NCBI RefSeq assembly: GCF_027571385.1
Contig: NZ_CP085636.1
Location: 1,364,001 to 1,428,000, forward strand
Reading direction: 5' to 3'
DNA: 64,000 nt
Origin: Shewanella sp. MTB7
GTDB lineage: Bacteria > Pseudomonadota > Gammaproteobacteria > Enterobacterales > Shewanellaceae
Shown: positions 54,392 to 63,708 of the stretch, piece by piece
How positions within the stretch are numbered: position 1 is the stretch's first letter
How the letters are laid out: each line of letters opens with the position of its first letter
Translations under genes and position numbers: made by a program
The notes under the pieces: generated by a model
The model's input: the letters and a program-made list of their open reading frames with translations, nothing else
The model's database searches: none
What the model was told of the DNA's origin: nothing

Positions 54392-56073
54392 TGAAAAGTA
54401 GCAAACAGTTTGATATCTGCATCGTCGGTAGCGGTGCAGGGGCAGGGCCTATCGCTTATGAACTCGCCAGAGCCGGATTTAAGGTTGGAGTGTTGGAAAA
54501 GGGCAAGTGGTTTAAAGAGGAAGATTTTTTTAAAGATGAGCAGTTAGGTCGTCACAGTGTATTTCGTTCTCAGTTTAAGGATGAACGCCACACGCTTGAA
54601 GAGCCCAATGGTGATGGCAGTTGGTCATCGGATACCACATCGCAGTTTTGGGGCGGCAATATTGTTGGTGGTGCCACTAACTTTATGAGTGCCTATTTTC
54701 ATCGTCTCAAGCCACAAGATTTTAGGCTGGTGTCAGAATATGGCGCCATTGAGGGAGCAAACAATGTCGACTGGCCAATTAGTTACGATGAGTTAGAGCC
54801 CTATTACGCTAAGGTTGAGCAAGTGATTGGTGTTTCTGGCAGGGTAGTCAATCATCCACAGCTAGAGCCTCGTTCGACTAAGCACTTTCCGTTTCCGCCG
54901 ACAGCTGAACATCCGGTCGCTCAGCGTTTTGATATCGCTTGTAGGAGTTTGAAGCTTCATCCATTGCCGATGGCCCGCGGTATTCTCTCCATTCCATTTA
55001 ATGGTCGACTCAGTTGTGAGTATTCAGGTTATTGCGGCAGTTACGGCTGTCACTCCGGTGCGAAGGCTAGTTCACGGGCAGCTTTATTAGGCAGTGCAGT
55101 GAAAACAGGCAACTGTGAGATTGTCACTCAGGCTAAGGTTTATCGACTCAATACTGATGAATCCGGCAAGGTTGTGTCAGCGGATTATTTTGACCTAGCC
55201 GATGGCGATAGCGAGAAACGTGTCACCGCCAAGTTGTTTGTGGTGGCCTGTTACGCCATCGAGAGTGCGCGTCTGCTATTGATGAGCACTGGAATCAAAC
55301 ATCCAAATGGCATTGGTAATCGTCATCAGCAGGTGGGAAAAAATCTGCATTGCTGCGCAGGAGGAACTGGCCATGGTGTGTTTGAGATGGATAAGTTGAA
55401 AGCGTTTGAAGCCGAGCAACTTAAGGTTCGCGGTCCTTTCTTTAATCGTGCTTTGCAAGACTGGTATGAGATAGATGATAAAACGGTCTCAGATAGACCA
55501 ATAAAAGGCGGTACTCTGGACTTTGTGTTTGATCCGCCATCGCCTACTGGAGCAACGTCGAATCTGAAGTGGCAGGGAGATAATCTGCTGTGGGGGACTG
55601 AGCTGAAACAGAAAATCAAATCTCACTTTACCCAGTCGAAAGATTTCAAATTTGAGGTCTTCTGCGATTGGCTAACCAATGATGAATGTTATGTCAGTTT
55701 GGATACGCAGGAGAAAGATCGCTGGGGCCAGAGTGTTGCTAAAGTTAGGGCGGGTTTTCATTCCCATGATGAAAAGGTGGCGCAATACTTAGTGGATCGC
55801 GGCGTAGAAGTGATGAAAGCCATGGGGGCCCATGAAGCTTGGGGCAATGTATTTACTCAGCCCACCTCTAACTTAGTGGCGGGTGGTTGTCGTTTTGGTG
55901 ATGATCCTAAAACCTCAGTATTAGACAAAAACTGCCGAGTACATGACTGTGACAACCTTTATGTCACAGATGGAAGTTTTATGCCCAATGGAGGCTCAGT
56001 CACCCCTACCTTTACCATCTATGCCAATGCGTTTCGTGTAGCTGATAAAATATTAGAGCAACTTAAAACCTAG
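54391..56073 (+). CDS. GMC-family flavin dehydrogenase, large subunit
   Basis: A 560-residue FAD oxidoreductase. The N-terminal dinucleotide motif is DICIVGSGAGAGP, and the C-terminus carries the GMC signature NLYVTDGSFMPNGGSVTP with the expected active-site region after it. It oxidises an alcohol or sugar-acid substrate and is probably in the periplasm with the Tat-carrying subunit. The cytochrome c subunit found in gluconate or sorbitol dehydrogenases is absent from this locus, so the electron acceptor must be supplied from elsewhere. ATG 54391 follows the stop of the previous gene. Confidence 0.88.
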   Translation: MKSSKQFDICIVGSGAGAGPIAYELARAGFKVGVLEKGKWFKEEDFFKDEQLGRHSVFRSQFKDERHTLEEPNGDGSWSSDTTSQFWGGNIVGGATNFMSAYFHRLKPQDFRLVSEYGAIEGANNVDWPISYDELEPYYAKVEQVIGVSGRVVNHPQLEPRSTKHFPFPPTAEHPVAQRFDIACRSLKLHPLPMARGILSIPFNGRLSCEYSGYCGSYGCHSGAKASSRAALLGSAVKTGNCEIVTQAKVYRLNTDESGKVVSADYFDLADGDSEKRVTAKLFVVACYAIESARLLLMSTGIKHPNGIGNRHQQVGKNLHCCAGGTGHGVFEMDKLKAFEAEQLKVRGPFFNRALQDWYEIDDKTVSDRPIKGGTLDFVFDPPSPTGATSNLKWQGDNLLWGTELKQKIKSHFTQSKDFKFEVFCDWLTNDECYVSLDTQEKDRWGQSVAKVRAGFHSHDEKVAQYLVDRGVEVMKAMGAHEAWGNVFTQPTSNLVAGGCRFGDDPKTSVLDKNCRVHDCDNLYVTDGSFMPNGGSVTPTFTIYANAFRVADKILEQLKT

Positions 56074-56127
56074 CTAGCATTCTGAACTGATTTCAGAATC
56101 TATTTTGTTGGTTTTATAGAAATCCCT

Positions 56128-56148
56128 AGGACCTAGGTTCTAGGTCCT
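56128..56148. terminator. Hairpin between convergent GMC and scoB genes
   Basis: AGGACCTA (56128-56135) pairs with TAGGTCCT (56141-56148) across a 5-base loop. There is no clear T-run, so it is a modest bidirectional terminator candidate in the 84-base convergent gap. Confidence 0.5.
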
Positions 56149-56157
56149 ATCATCTCT

Positions 56158-56814
56158 TTAAAATACCATTTCTGGTACGTTATCAGGTACTACCATCTCA
56201 CCATCGGTCAGCTTGATGATGGTTTCGACGCTGACGCCGGGTGCCCGTTCAAGGAGATGAAACTTGCCTTCTTTTATCTCGATAAGCGCCAGATCTGTCA
56301 ATACCCGTTTGATGCAGGCTTTACCCGTTAACGGTAGGGTGCACTTAGTTAGAAGCTTAGAGACGCCATGTTTTGAAGCGTGAGTCATGGTGACGATAAT
56401 ATTGTCAGCCCCGGCGACTAAATCCATTGCGCCGCCCATGCCCTTGATGAGCTTCCCTGGGATCATATAGGAGGCGATATTACCTTGAGTATCGACCTCA
56501 AATGCACCTAAAACGGTGAGATCTACATGGCCACCACGGATCATGGCAAAAGATTCGGCCGAATCAAACACTGCTGCGCCTGTTGCCATCGTGACTGTTT
56601 GTTTACCTGCGTTAATCAAATCAGCGTCTATCTCCTCCTCTGTGGGAAACTCCCCCATGCCCAGCAGACCATTTTCTGATTGCAACATTACCTCAATGTC
56701 CTGTGGAATATAGTTGGCCACTAAGGTGGGAATGCCGATGCCTAAGTTGACGTAATAGCCATCTTGCAGTTCTTGAGCGACACGTTGGGCGAGTTGTTCT
56801 CTTGTGAGTGTCAT
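56158..56814 (-). CDS. scoB: 3-oxoacid CoA-transferase, subunit B
   Basis: A 218-residue beta subunit of a type I CoA-transferase. The pattern GYYVNLGIGIPTLVANY, then SENGLLGMGE with the catalytic glutamate region, and GKLIKGMGGAMDLVAG is typical of ScoB/AtoA. It transfers CoA from succinyl-CoA or acetyl-CoA to acetoacetate. It lies 20 bases after subunit A on the same strand. Confidence 0.93.
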   Translation of the reverse strand: MTLTREQLAQRVAQELQDGYYVNLGIGIPTLVANYIPQDIEVMLQSENGLLGMGEFPTEEEIDADLINAGKQTVTMATGAAVFDSAESFAMIRGGHVDLTVLGAFEVDTQGNIASYMIPGKLIKGMGGAMDLVAGADNIIVTMTHASKHGVSKLLTKCTLPLTGKACIKRVLTDLALIEIKEGKFHLLERAPGVSVETIIKLTDGEMVVPDNVPEMVF

Positions 56815-56834
56815 ATCTAGTACCTAACTCCTTA

Positions 56835-57551
56835 TTATTCAGTTGGCGAGGGCGTGGGACGCGTGGTGCGCTGCTCTATGACTTTGGTAAACTGTCCTTG
56901 AATTAGACGGTTAACGTAGATCCCTGGTGTGTGGATCTCATCGGGATTTAATGCACCGGGTTCAACGATCTCCTCGACTTCCACGACGGTGATCTTGCCT
57001 GCTGTGGCGGCGAGAGGATTGAAATTACGGGCCGTTTTTCGATAAACAAGATTGCCAAAAGTGTCGGCTTTCCAGGCTTTTATGATGGCGAAGTCCCCTT
57101 TAATGGACTCTTCCAGTATGTACTCTCTGCCATTGAATTCTCGCAGGTCTTTGCCTTCAGCGACGAGAGTACCTACACCAGTTGCCGTATAAAATGCAGG
57201 AATGCCTGCACCAGCAGCACGCATCTTTTCGGCGAGTGTTCCTTGAGGCGTTAGCTCGACATCGAGTTCGCCTGACATCATCTGAGCTTCAAAATTAGCA
57301 TTCTCACCTACGTAGGAGGCGATCATTTTTTTGATCTGTTTTCCCTGCAGTAATACGCCAAGACCATGCTCAGTGGTGCCGCAGTTATTAGAAACCACTG
57401 TCAGCGCCTTAGTCCCTTTGTTCTTGATCTCTTGGATCAGGTTTTCCGGGATACCGCATAAGCCAAAACCGCCGGCGATGACGGTCATGCCATCTTCAAG
57501 TCCCGCCATCGCTTCTTCGTAACTCGTCACTAGCTTATTAAATCCTGACAT
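56835..57551 (-). CDS. scoA: 3-oxoacid CoA-transferase, subunit A
   Basis: A 238-residue alpha subunit. The motif [16 protein letters not shown] at the start and [23 protein letters not shown] are as in ScoA/AtoD. A GGAG site precedes the ATG. It forms an operon with scoB and is divergent from the 3-hydroxybutyrate dehydrogenase gene, so the two units probably share regulatory sequence (186-base gap). Confidence 0.93.
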   Translation of the reverse strand: MSGFNKLVTSYEEAMAGLEDGMTVIAGGFGLCGIPENLIQEIKNKGTKALTVVSNNCGTTEHGLGVLLQGKQIKKMIASYVGENANFEAQMMSGELDVELTPQGTLAEKMRAAGAGIPAFYTATGVGTLVAEGKDLREFNGREYILEESIKGDFAIIKAWKADTFGNLVYRKTARNFNPLAATAGKITVVEVEEIVEPGALNPDEIHTPGIYVNRLIQGQFTKVIEQRTTRPTPSPTE

Positions 57552-57737
57552 GATCGAATCTCCTATTGGTTATATGAGCCACCTATTCTTCTGTTCTTTT
57601 TAACTATTACTCAAAAACGAGCGCGCTCCTATGGTACTAAGGTCCCAATTAAATTAGGTGGGGATTGCAGTAATCTCAATGGGTGAACATGTTAATTTTG
57701 AACTTGTTTGCCTACGTGACAAACATAAGGAGTCTGG

Positions 57738-58520
57738 ATGTTAAGTGGAAAGGTTGCCCTAATTACGGGATCAACAAGTGGAATAGGATTAGCGACCGCT
57801 CATGTGCTAGCCGAGCAGGGGATCAATTTAGTGTTGCACGGTTTGATGACCGATGTTGAAGGTCAAGCCTTGGCGGCGGACTTTGCTGAACGCTATAAAA
57901 TACAGACGCTATTTGATAATGCGGATCTGCGTGACGGTGACAAAATTGCCGCATTTATGGATAGCGCCATCGCTAAAATCGGGACCATAGATATCTTAGT
58001 GAACAATGCCGGTATTCAGCATACACAAGGGGTAGATAGCTTTCCTGTGAATAAGTGGAACGATATCATTGCCATTAATCTCTCTTCGGCTTTTCACACG
58101 ATTCAAAAAACTCTGCCGGGTATGCGTGAAAATCGCTGGGGCAGGATCATCAATATTGCTTCAGTCCATGGCTTAGTCGCATCGGTTAATAAGTCGGCTT
58201 ACTGCGCCGCTAAACACGGTATTATTGGCCTGACCAAGGTGGTGGCACTGGAGTGTGCTGAACAGGCAATAACGGTCAATGCTATCTGCCCAGGCTGGGT
58301 AGATACACCACTGATTAATCATCAAATCTCTGAGATCGCCTCGCAAAAACAGATGAGTTTCGATGATGCTAAATATCAACTAGTGACTGCTAAACAGCCT
58401 CTGCCGGAGATGTTAGCCCCGAGACAAATTGGTGAATTTGTGCTGTTCCTGTGCAGTGATAGTGCTGGTGGGATCACGGGCTCCTCGCTGCCGATGGACG
58501 GCGCTTGGACAGCTCAATAA
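57738..58520 (+). CDS. bdhA: D-3-hydroxybutyrate dehydrogenase
   Basis: A 260-residue short-chain dehydrogenase. TGSTSGIG binds NAD, the active-site pair is in SAYCAAKHG, and VHGLVASVNKSAY and CPGWVDTPLI match bacterial 3-hydroxybutyrate dehydrogenase (BdhA). It oxidises D-3-hydroxybutyrate to acetoacetate. AAGGAG precedes the ATG. The divergent scoAB pair would then activate the acetoacetate, which supports the assignment. Confidence 0.9.
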   Translation: MLSGKVALITGSTSGIGLATAHVLAEQGINLVLHGLMTDVEGQALAADFAERYKIQTLFDNADLRDGDKIAAFMDSAIAKIGTIDILVNNAGIQHTQGVDSFPVNKWNDIIAINLSSAFHTIQKTLPGMRENRWGRIINIASVHGLVASVNKSAYCAAKHGIIGLTKVVALECAEQAITVNAICPGWVDTPLINHQISEIASQKQMSFDDAKYQLVTAKQPLPEMLAPRQIGEFVLFLCSDSAGGITGSSLPMDGAWTAQ

Positions 58521-58563
58521 TTGCTAGTCATTGAGTCGAGGGTGCTCAGAATCTTTTATTGTT

Positions 58564-58587
58564 AAAGCCCAGAAACTACTGGGCTTT
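58564..58587. terminator. Hairpin between bdhA and the M17 peptidase gene
   Basis: AAAGCCCAG pairs with CTGGGCTTT around a 6-base loop in the gap between convergent genes. T-runs are short, so strength is uncertain; it could serve both directions. Confidence 0.6.
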
Positions 58588-58624
58588 GCTCATTTAGGCT
58601 TAAATTAATGTGCAACCGTTGGGC

Positions 58625-60172
58625 TTACTTGTCTAGGTTCATAATCCAGTGACTCAGCAGACGCACGCCGTGACCAGTACCACCCGCGGGTGTAATGCCC
58701 ACATCTTTTGACGTAAGAGCGCTACCTGCTATATCTAAGTGAGCCCATTTAGTCTCACCAGTGAACTGTTTTAAGAAAACAGCTGCTGTCGTTGCCCCCG
58801 GTCCGCCGTAACCGGCATTTTTAAGATCGGCAATAGGACTCTTTAGCAGATCTTCATAGGCCAGAGGCAGACGCCAGACTTTCTCATCGACTGCCAGACC
58901 CGATACCGTGAGTTCATTGACGAGTGTATCGTTGTCACTGAATAAACCCGTGTAACGTTTACCTAAAGCGCGCACTTTTGAACCAGTTAAAGTAGCGACA
59001 TCGATCATCACTTGAGGCTGATAGAACTCACGGGCATACCAGAGACCATCGGCCAGTACCAAGCGCCCTTCGGCATCAGTATTTAGCACTTCGACACTTA
59101 ATCCTTCAGCGGTCATGACTACATCACCTGGGGCAAAAGCGGTTTCAGACACCATGTTCGCCGCCATCGCCATCACGGCAACGACATTAACATCGGCCTT
59201 TTGAATGGCCATCGCTTTAACGGTACCAAGCACTGCAGCTGCGCCTGCCATGTCAGATTTCATGCGTGAGATAGAATCACCCGTTGCCTTGATGTTATAG
59301 CCGCCAGAATCGAAGGTGATCCCTTTACCTACGAGCGCAATCGGTGCGTCGTCATTGCCTTGCCAGTGAGCGATAACCAGACGAGCCCCCTCTTGTGAGC
59401 CTCGTCCGACGGCGTGCAGTGCGCCCATGCCGAGCTGTTTAATCTTTTTAGGCTCTAAAATAGTGATTTTTACCCCAAGCTTGTTAAGTTCTTTTGCCGC
59501 TGCGGCAAAGTGAACTGGAGTCATCTCGGTTGGCACTTCAGAGATGAGATCCCGGGCTAGAAATACGCCTTGCTCAATGGCTGATAGCTGCTGGTAACTC
59601 GCTGTAGCCTTGGCTGGTTCTGCGACCTTAATGGTGTAACTCTTCTCTGCAGGTTTTTTCTCAGATAGATACTTATCAAACTGATAAGCGCGTAAATTGA
59701 TGCCGTGAGCAAGTTCAGATGCAAAGCTGGCGTTACTGTTTGAGTCGCTGATCCCGTTCGTGAGTATGTCGATATTTCGCGACGTACTCTTACTGAAATG
59801 TGCTGTTACTGAGGCGCCTAGCTTATTGACTTGGCCAGCATTCAATTTAGTTACGTCACCTAAGCCAATCACCACAAGACGTTTAGCCTCTATGCCATTG
59901 GGCATTAAGATTTCAACCACTTGTTTGCTTTCACCGTTAAAGACTTTAAGGGCTAAGGCTTTTGATATCTGCTGATTAGATAATTTATCGAGACGTGCTA
60001 GGTCGCTAGAAATCTGTTTGCCAGCTTGAAAAACCACAAGTGTTTCTGCTGCTTTGGCGTTGTGATGTTCGACGAAGTTAAATGTTTCTGCTTGTGCGGA
60101 AAAACCGCTAAATAGTGCAATGCTGATTGAAGTAGTGAGGGCTGTAGTAAGAAGATTTTTTTTAGTTAGCAT
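58625..60172 (-). CDS. Exported leucyl aminopeptidase-family (M17) protein
   Basis: A 515-residue M17 aminopeptidase. The metal-binding and catalytic core is clear: VGKGITFDSGGYNIKAT, MKSDMAGAA and NTDAEGRLVLADG. An N-terminal signal peptide (first ~28 residues, ending SAQAE) makes this an exported form, unlike cytoplasmic PepA. It would remove N-terminal residues from peptides in the periplasm or outside. GAGG lies before the ATG. It is a single-gene unit. Confidence 0.9.
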   Translation of the reverse strand: MLTKKNLLTTALTTSISIALFSGFSAQAETFNFVEHHNAKAAETLVVFQAGKQISSDLARLDKLSNQQISKALALKVFNGESKQVVEILMPNGIEAKRLVVIGLGDVTKLNAGQVNKLGASVTAHFSKSTSRNIDILTNGISDSNSNASFASELAHGINLRAYQFDKYLSEKKPAEKSYTIKVAEPAKATASYQQLSAIEQGVFLARDLISEVPTEMTPVHFAAAAKELNKLGVKITILEPKKIKQLGMGALHAVGRGSQEGARLVIAHWQGNDDAPIALVGKGITFDSGGYNIKATGDSISRMKSDMAGAAAVLGTVKAMAIQKADVNVVAVMAMAANMVSETAFAPGDVVMTAEGLSVEVLNTDAEGRLVLADGLWYAREFYQPQVMIDVATLTGSKVRALGKRYTGLFSDNDTLVNELTVSGLAVDEKVWRLPLAYEDLLKSPIADLKNAGYGGPGATTAAVFLKQFTGETKWAHLDIAGSALTSKDVGITPAGGTGHGVRLLSHWIMNLDK

Positions 60173-60476
60173 AATGTCCTCTAGTGGTTAGTTGAGTCTG
60201 TTGACGAGTTCGTATTGAGTAATTTTTTTGACATTTTATGTCGAAAAGGCAACATCATACTAAAGTATTCACTATTGAAGCAACTAGATAGCAAATACGT
60301 TACAAATCAATAATGGATATAAGCTTTTCTTGTCCTTGTCTTTGCCATCGTTACTTGTCCATTACATGGAAATTAGCCGATACTGAACTACCCCTAAAGG
60401 CCCATACCCAATCAGATGTTATTTCCTTAGCTTGTTTGCACAGTCTGTTTTTTACGCAATCAGTGAAGGTGATAAC
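60173..60476. other. Divergent promoter gap between M17 peptidase and PHB depolymerase genes
   Basis: Both flanking genes must have promoters here. A small dyad GACAT-TTT-ATGTC lies at about 60230-60242. No ORF, repeat family or other known element was found. Confidence 0.4.
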
Positions 60477-62534
60477 ATGAAATGGATAAAGGCAAAGAAA
60501 CCTCTTATTAGCTTGTGGCTTTTGGTCATATTAGGTCTGTGCGTCGGCTCTGCTAGTGCTGGCTCCTGGCAACAAGATGTCACCATAGGTGGCTTTAATA
60601 ATGTGCATATCTATACACCAGATGGTGTATCAACCATAGGACAGGGAAAGTCGCTACTGATTGTGCTCCACGGTTGCGTGCAACCCATCAACAACTACCT
60701 CACTGCCAATTTAGAGCAAGCGGCTGAGGCCCATGGGATGGTGATCGCCGTTCCTGATGCGATGAATAAGGCAGGTTATAGTTGTTGGTCCTACTGGCAA
60801 GGCAGTATCAATCGAAATTCAGGGGGTTATAAGAACTTGATAAGCCTAGCCAATACCATGAGTGGCGATGTCAGCCGCAACATAGATCCTAAGCAGATTT
60901 ATATTGCTGGGCTTTCATCGGGTGGGGCGATGGCAGCGCAAACTGCTTGCGTCGCACCGGAGGTTTTTGCCGGAGTCGCATCTAGTGCTGGACCAACAAT
61001 AGGCACGAGTTCAAATGGTGCTATCACCACCTGTGAGTCGGTTACTGCACCCACGTTTAAGTCTCGCTGTGAAGGTTATGCTGGCAGTTATAAAAACCAT
61101 TTTGCCACGCAACTGGCGGTGATAGGCCATGGCGCTGCTGATACTACCGTTAATAGCTGTTATAACCAGCAAAATGCCGATGGTTTTGCTCTTGTGTATG
61201 GAGTGTCACAGGTATCAGGCAGTAATAATTTGAGTGATGGCAGTGGTCATACGGCGCAAGAAACTCTGTGGAGTGATAAGCGCGTTAGTATGCTTTGGTT
61301 CGATGGACTGGATCATTCTTGGTCTGGTGGCGCTGGAGCATCTGGGGATTATGTTGCCGCTAACAGTATTAATTTTGCCACTTATCTCGGTCAGTTTTTT
61401 AGTGATAATAATAGGAGAGTCGACAGGAATACAGGCCCGCTATTAACGAATTTAACCGTGGTAAACAATGCTTCATCGCTGCTAATTACGGGCACAGCTA
61501 TCGACAGTGAAGGCAGTGTCAGCAGGGTGGATCTAAAGATTTATCGATTAGGTTCAGGAACACCTGAGTTGGTTGAGAGTATTAACACTCAGATTTCAAC
61601 TGTTGATGACAGTTTTAGCGCATCAACAGCGACATTGATTGACGGCCTTTACTCGGTATCAGCAATCGCAATAGACAATGAGTCCAAAGCGGGGGATGAG
61701 GCATTGATTTCTGTGCGTGTCGGCCCAGAACCCGAGGCTACGCCTCCCCAGTTAAGTGGGATCAGCGCTGCTATCTCTGGTCAGTGTGCGACCATCACAG
61801 GTCTAGTACTTGATATCAATCAAAATCTAGTATTGGTGACAGTCGGTTTTGCTAATGGCGTTAATGTCGACGCCAGTGTTGTAAACACCAGTAATGGCCA
61901 GCAATATTCGGCAGAGGGATGCAATCTGGCTGGTGGCAGTCAAATTGCCACTGTAGTCGCAACCGACTTAAGTGGCCTATCGAGTAGTGATTTGGTTGTG
62001 TTCACTATCGATGCCGGAATTACAGGTGATTACAACTTGCATATTAATCAGGGCCATATCGCTTGGGGTGTTGGCTACTCTGCATGTTATCTAGCATTTG
62101 GCACTGCAGATTTCACTATGCGAGAGTATCCAGCCGGTACCAACCTGTGTCAATGGGTCGCTGATGGTGCTGCAACCTGTGCCGGGCCTATACAGGCATG
62201 TATTGGCGGAGGAGCTGGAACACCAGACAGCGATAATGATGGTATTGCTGATAGTAGTGATAACTGTGTTAATACAGCCAATGGGGATCAAGCCGATAAT
62301 GATGGTGATGGTATAGGCAATGTGTGTGATTCAACACCTGATGGTGAAGTGTTCCAGTGCACTGAATCAACAACCAGTAATTATGCTCACGTTCAAGCGG
62401 GACGAGCCATCACGAATGGTTACTACGTATTTGCCCTCGGTTCTGGCGCAAACATGGGTCTTTATAATGTGTTTTACTCAACAACACTGGCCGAAACCAA
62501 TAATAGCTACTTCGTCATAGGCAGTTGCCCGTAA
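60477..62534 (+). CDS. Secreted PHB-depolymerase-family esterase with thrombospondin type 3 repeats
   Basis: A 685-residue exported esterase. A signal peptide ends near SASAGS. The catalytic domain (~30-300) has LIVLHGCVQ for the oxyanion hole, GLSSGG with Ser147 as nucleophile, GHGAADTTVN with the aspartate, and GLDHSWSGG with the histidine. A middle region (~320-500) looks like one or two beta-sandwich domains. Near the C-terminus are calcium-binding thrombospondin type 3 repeats (DSDNDGIADSSDNC, NDGDGIGNVCD). ATG 60477 has an AAGGTG site; the longer frame is not needed. Neighbouring bdhA and scoAB make polyhydroxybutyrate or its oligomers a likely substrate. Confidence 0.85.
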   Translation: MKWIKAKKPLISLWLLVILGLCVGSASAGSWQQDVTIGGFNNVHIYTPDGVSTIGQGKSLLIVLHGCVQPINNYLTANLEQAAEAHGMVIAVPDAMNKAGYSCWSYWQGSINRNSGGYKNLISLANTMSGDVSRNIDPKQIYIAGLSSGGAMAAQTACVAPEVFAGVASSAGPTIGTSSNGAITTCESVTAPTFKSRCEGYAGSYKNHFATQLAVIGHGAADTTVNSCYNQQNADGFALVYGVSQVSGSNNLSDGSGHTAQETLWSDKRVSMLWFDGLDHSWSGGAGASGDYVAANSINFATYLGQFFSDNNRRVDRNTGPLLTNLTVVNNASSLLITGTAIDSEGSVSRVDLKIYRLGSGTPELVESINTQISTVDDSFSASTATLIDGLYSVSAIAIDNESKAGDEALISVRVGPEPEATPPQLSGISAAISGQCATITGLVLDINQNLVLVTVGFANGVNVDASVVNTSNGQQYSAEGCNLAGGSQIATVVATDLSGLSSSDLVVFTIDAGITGDYNLHINQGHIAWGVGYSACYLAFGTADFTMREYPAGTNLCQWVADGAATCAGPIQACIGGGAGTPDSDNDGIADSSDNCVNTANGDQADNDGDGIGNVCDSTPDGEVFQCTESTTSNYAHVQAGRAITNGYYVFALGSGANMGLYNVFYSTTLAETNNSYFVIGSCP

Positions 62535-62571
62535 CAAGGCAAACTAAGCCAATGTATCATCTCTAATCCAC

Positions 62572-62596
62572 AAGCCAGTAATTCTAATACTGGCTT
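62572..62596 (+). terminator. Hairpin after the PHB-depolymerase-like gene
   Basis: AAGCCAGTA pairs with TACTGGCTT around 7 bases; the downstream sequence is pyrimidine-rich (CATCTTCCTTT) without a clean T-run. Confidence 0.6.
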
Positions 62597-62614
62597 CATC
62601 TTCCTTTATCACAC

Positions 62615-62647
62615 CTCTTTTATCAGGCCATCTCTTTTATCAGGCCA
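62615..62647. repeat. Tandem 16-base direct repeat
   Basis: CTCTTTTATCAGGCCA occurs twice, at 62615-62630 and 62632-62647, separated by one base. It lies upstream of the transposase-like gene. Confidence 0.8.
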
Positions 62648-62723
62648 CCCATTAAAGCTAATGCAGTTCAATCATTCTTAACTAGACTTAAATGATTAAG
62701 TAATGGGTAGAAAGGTGGTTGTA

Positions 62724-63708
62724 ATGCCAAAACCAAGAGAACATCAAATAAGTTTGTTAGATACTGAATACTATAATATTTCTAGTCGAGTCGTTCGTAA
62801 GGCATTTCTTTGCGGAGTAGATGAGAGTACTGGAAAGAGCTATGAACATAGACGAAAATGGGTAGAAGATAGAATTCTGCAACTTTCGCAAGTTTATGCC
62901 ATTGATATTTGTGCTTATGCTGTCATGCATAATCACCTTCATATCGTTCTTCATGTCGATGTGACTAAGGCTAAATCATGGAATATGCAGGAAGTGCTTT
63001 CACGCTGGCATCAGATTTTTAAAGGTACTTACTCAGCAATATATAAATCATGAACAACTAAGTAAGTTTCAATTAGATACAGTAGAGAAAACATCGGAGA
63101 AGTATAAACAGAGGCTTATGGATATAAGTTGGTTTATGCGCTCTTTAAATGAGCCTATAGCGAGGAAAGCTAACAAAGAAGATAGGTGTACAGGTCGTTT
63201 CTGGGAGGGGAGATTCAAATCTCAAGCCTTACTTGATGAAGCAGCTCTATTAACTTGTATGGCCTATGTTGATCTCAATCCTATTCGAGCACAAATAGCT
63301 AAAACTCCAGAAGAATCTGAATATACGAGTATTAGGCGAAGAGTTAAATCTGCCATGGTAGGGAGTCAGCCAAGTGAGTTGATGAAGTTCAAGGAAGGGG
63401 AGGTTTCTATAGAGGTCGTTCATAGTACTTTGTTGCAATACCAACTTGAAGACTACCTCGAACTTGTTGACTGTACTGGTAGAATTATTCGAGCAGATAA
63501 AGCGGGCTCAATTGATTCACATACTATAGCTATTTTGAATCGTCTGCATCTTCCTTGTGAGAATTGGATATATCTCACCCGCGAATTTGGAAGAGTGTTT
63601 AAAGGAGCGGTCGGAACTCCTGAGCATTTAACCGAATTTACAGAACATGTTGGCTTGAAAAGACGATATGGCATATCCAGTTGTCAAAAGTGGTTAAACT
63701 CAGCTTAA
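62724..63708 (+). pseudogene. REP-associated (Y1/HUH) transposase with a frameshift
   Basis: Two frames together give one RAYT-like transposase. The first (from ATG 62724, with AAGGTGG upstream) begins MPKPREHQISLLDTEYY and contains MHNHLHIVLH, the HUH metal-binding motif; it stops at 63051-63053. The second frame continues directly after about 63025 as LTQQYINHEQLSKFQ and then RLMDISWFMRSLNEP and GRFWEGRFKSQALLDE to 63708. A single base change in length near 63015-63035 explains the break. Such domesticated transposases act on REP hairpins. The gene is probably dead, unless the shift is programmed or a sequencing error. Confidence 0.82.
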
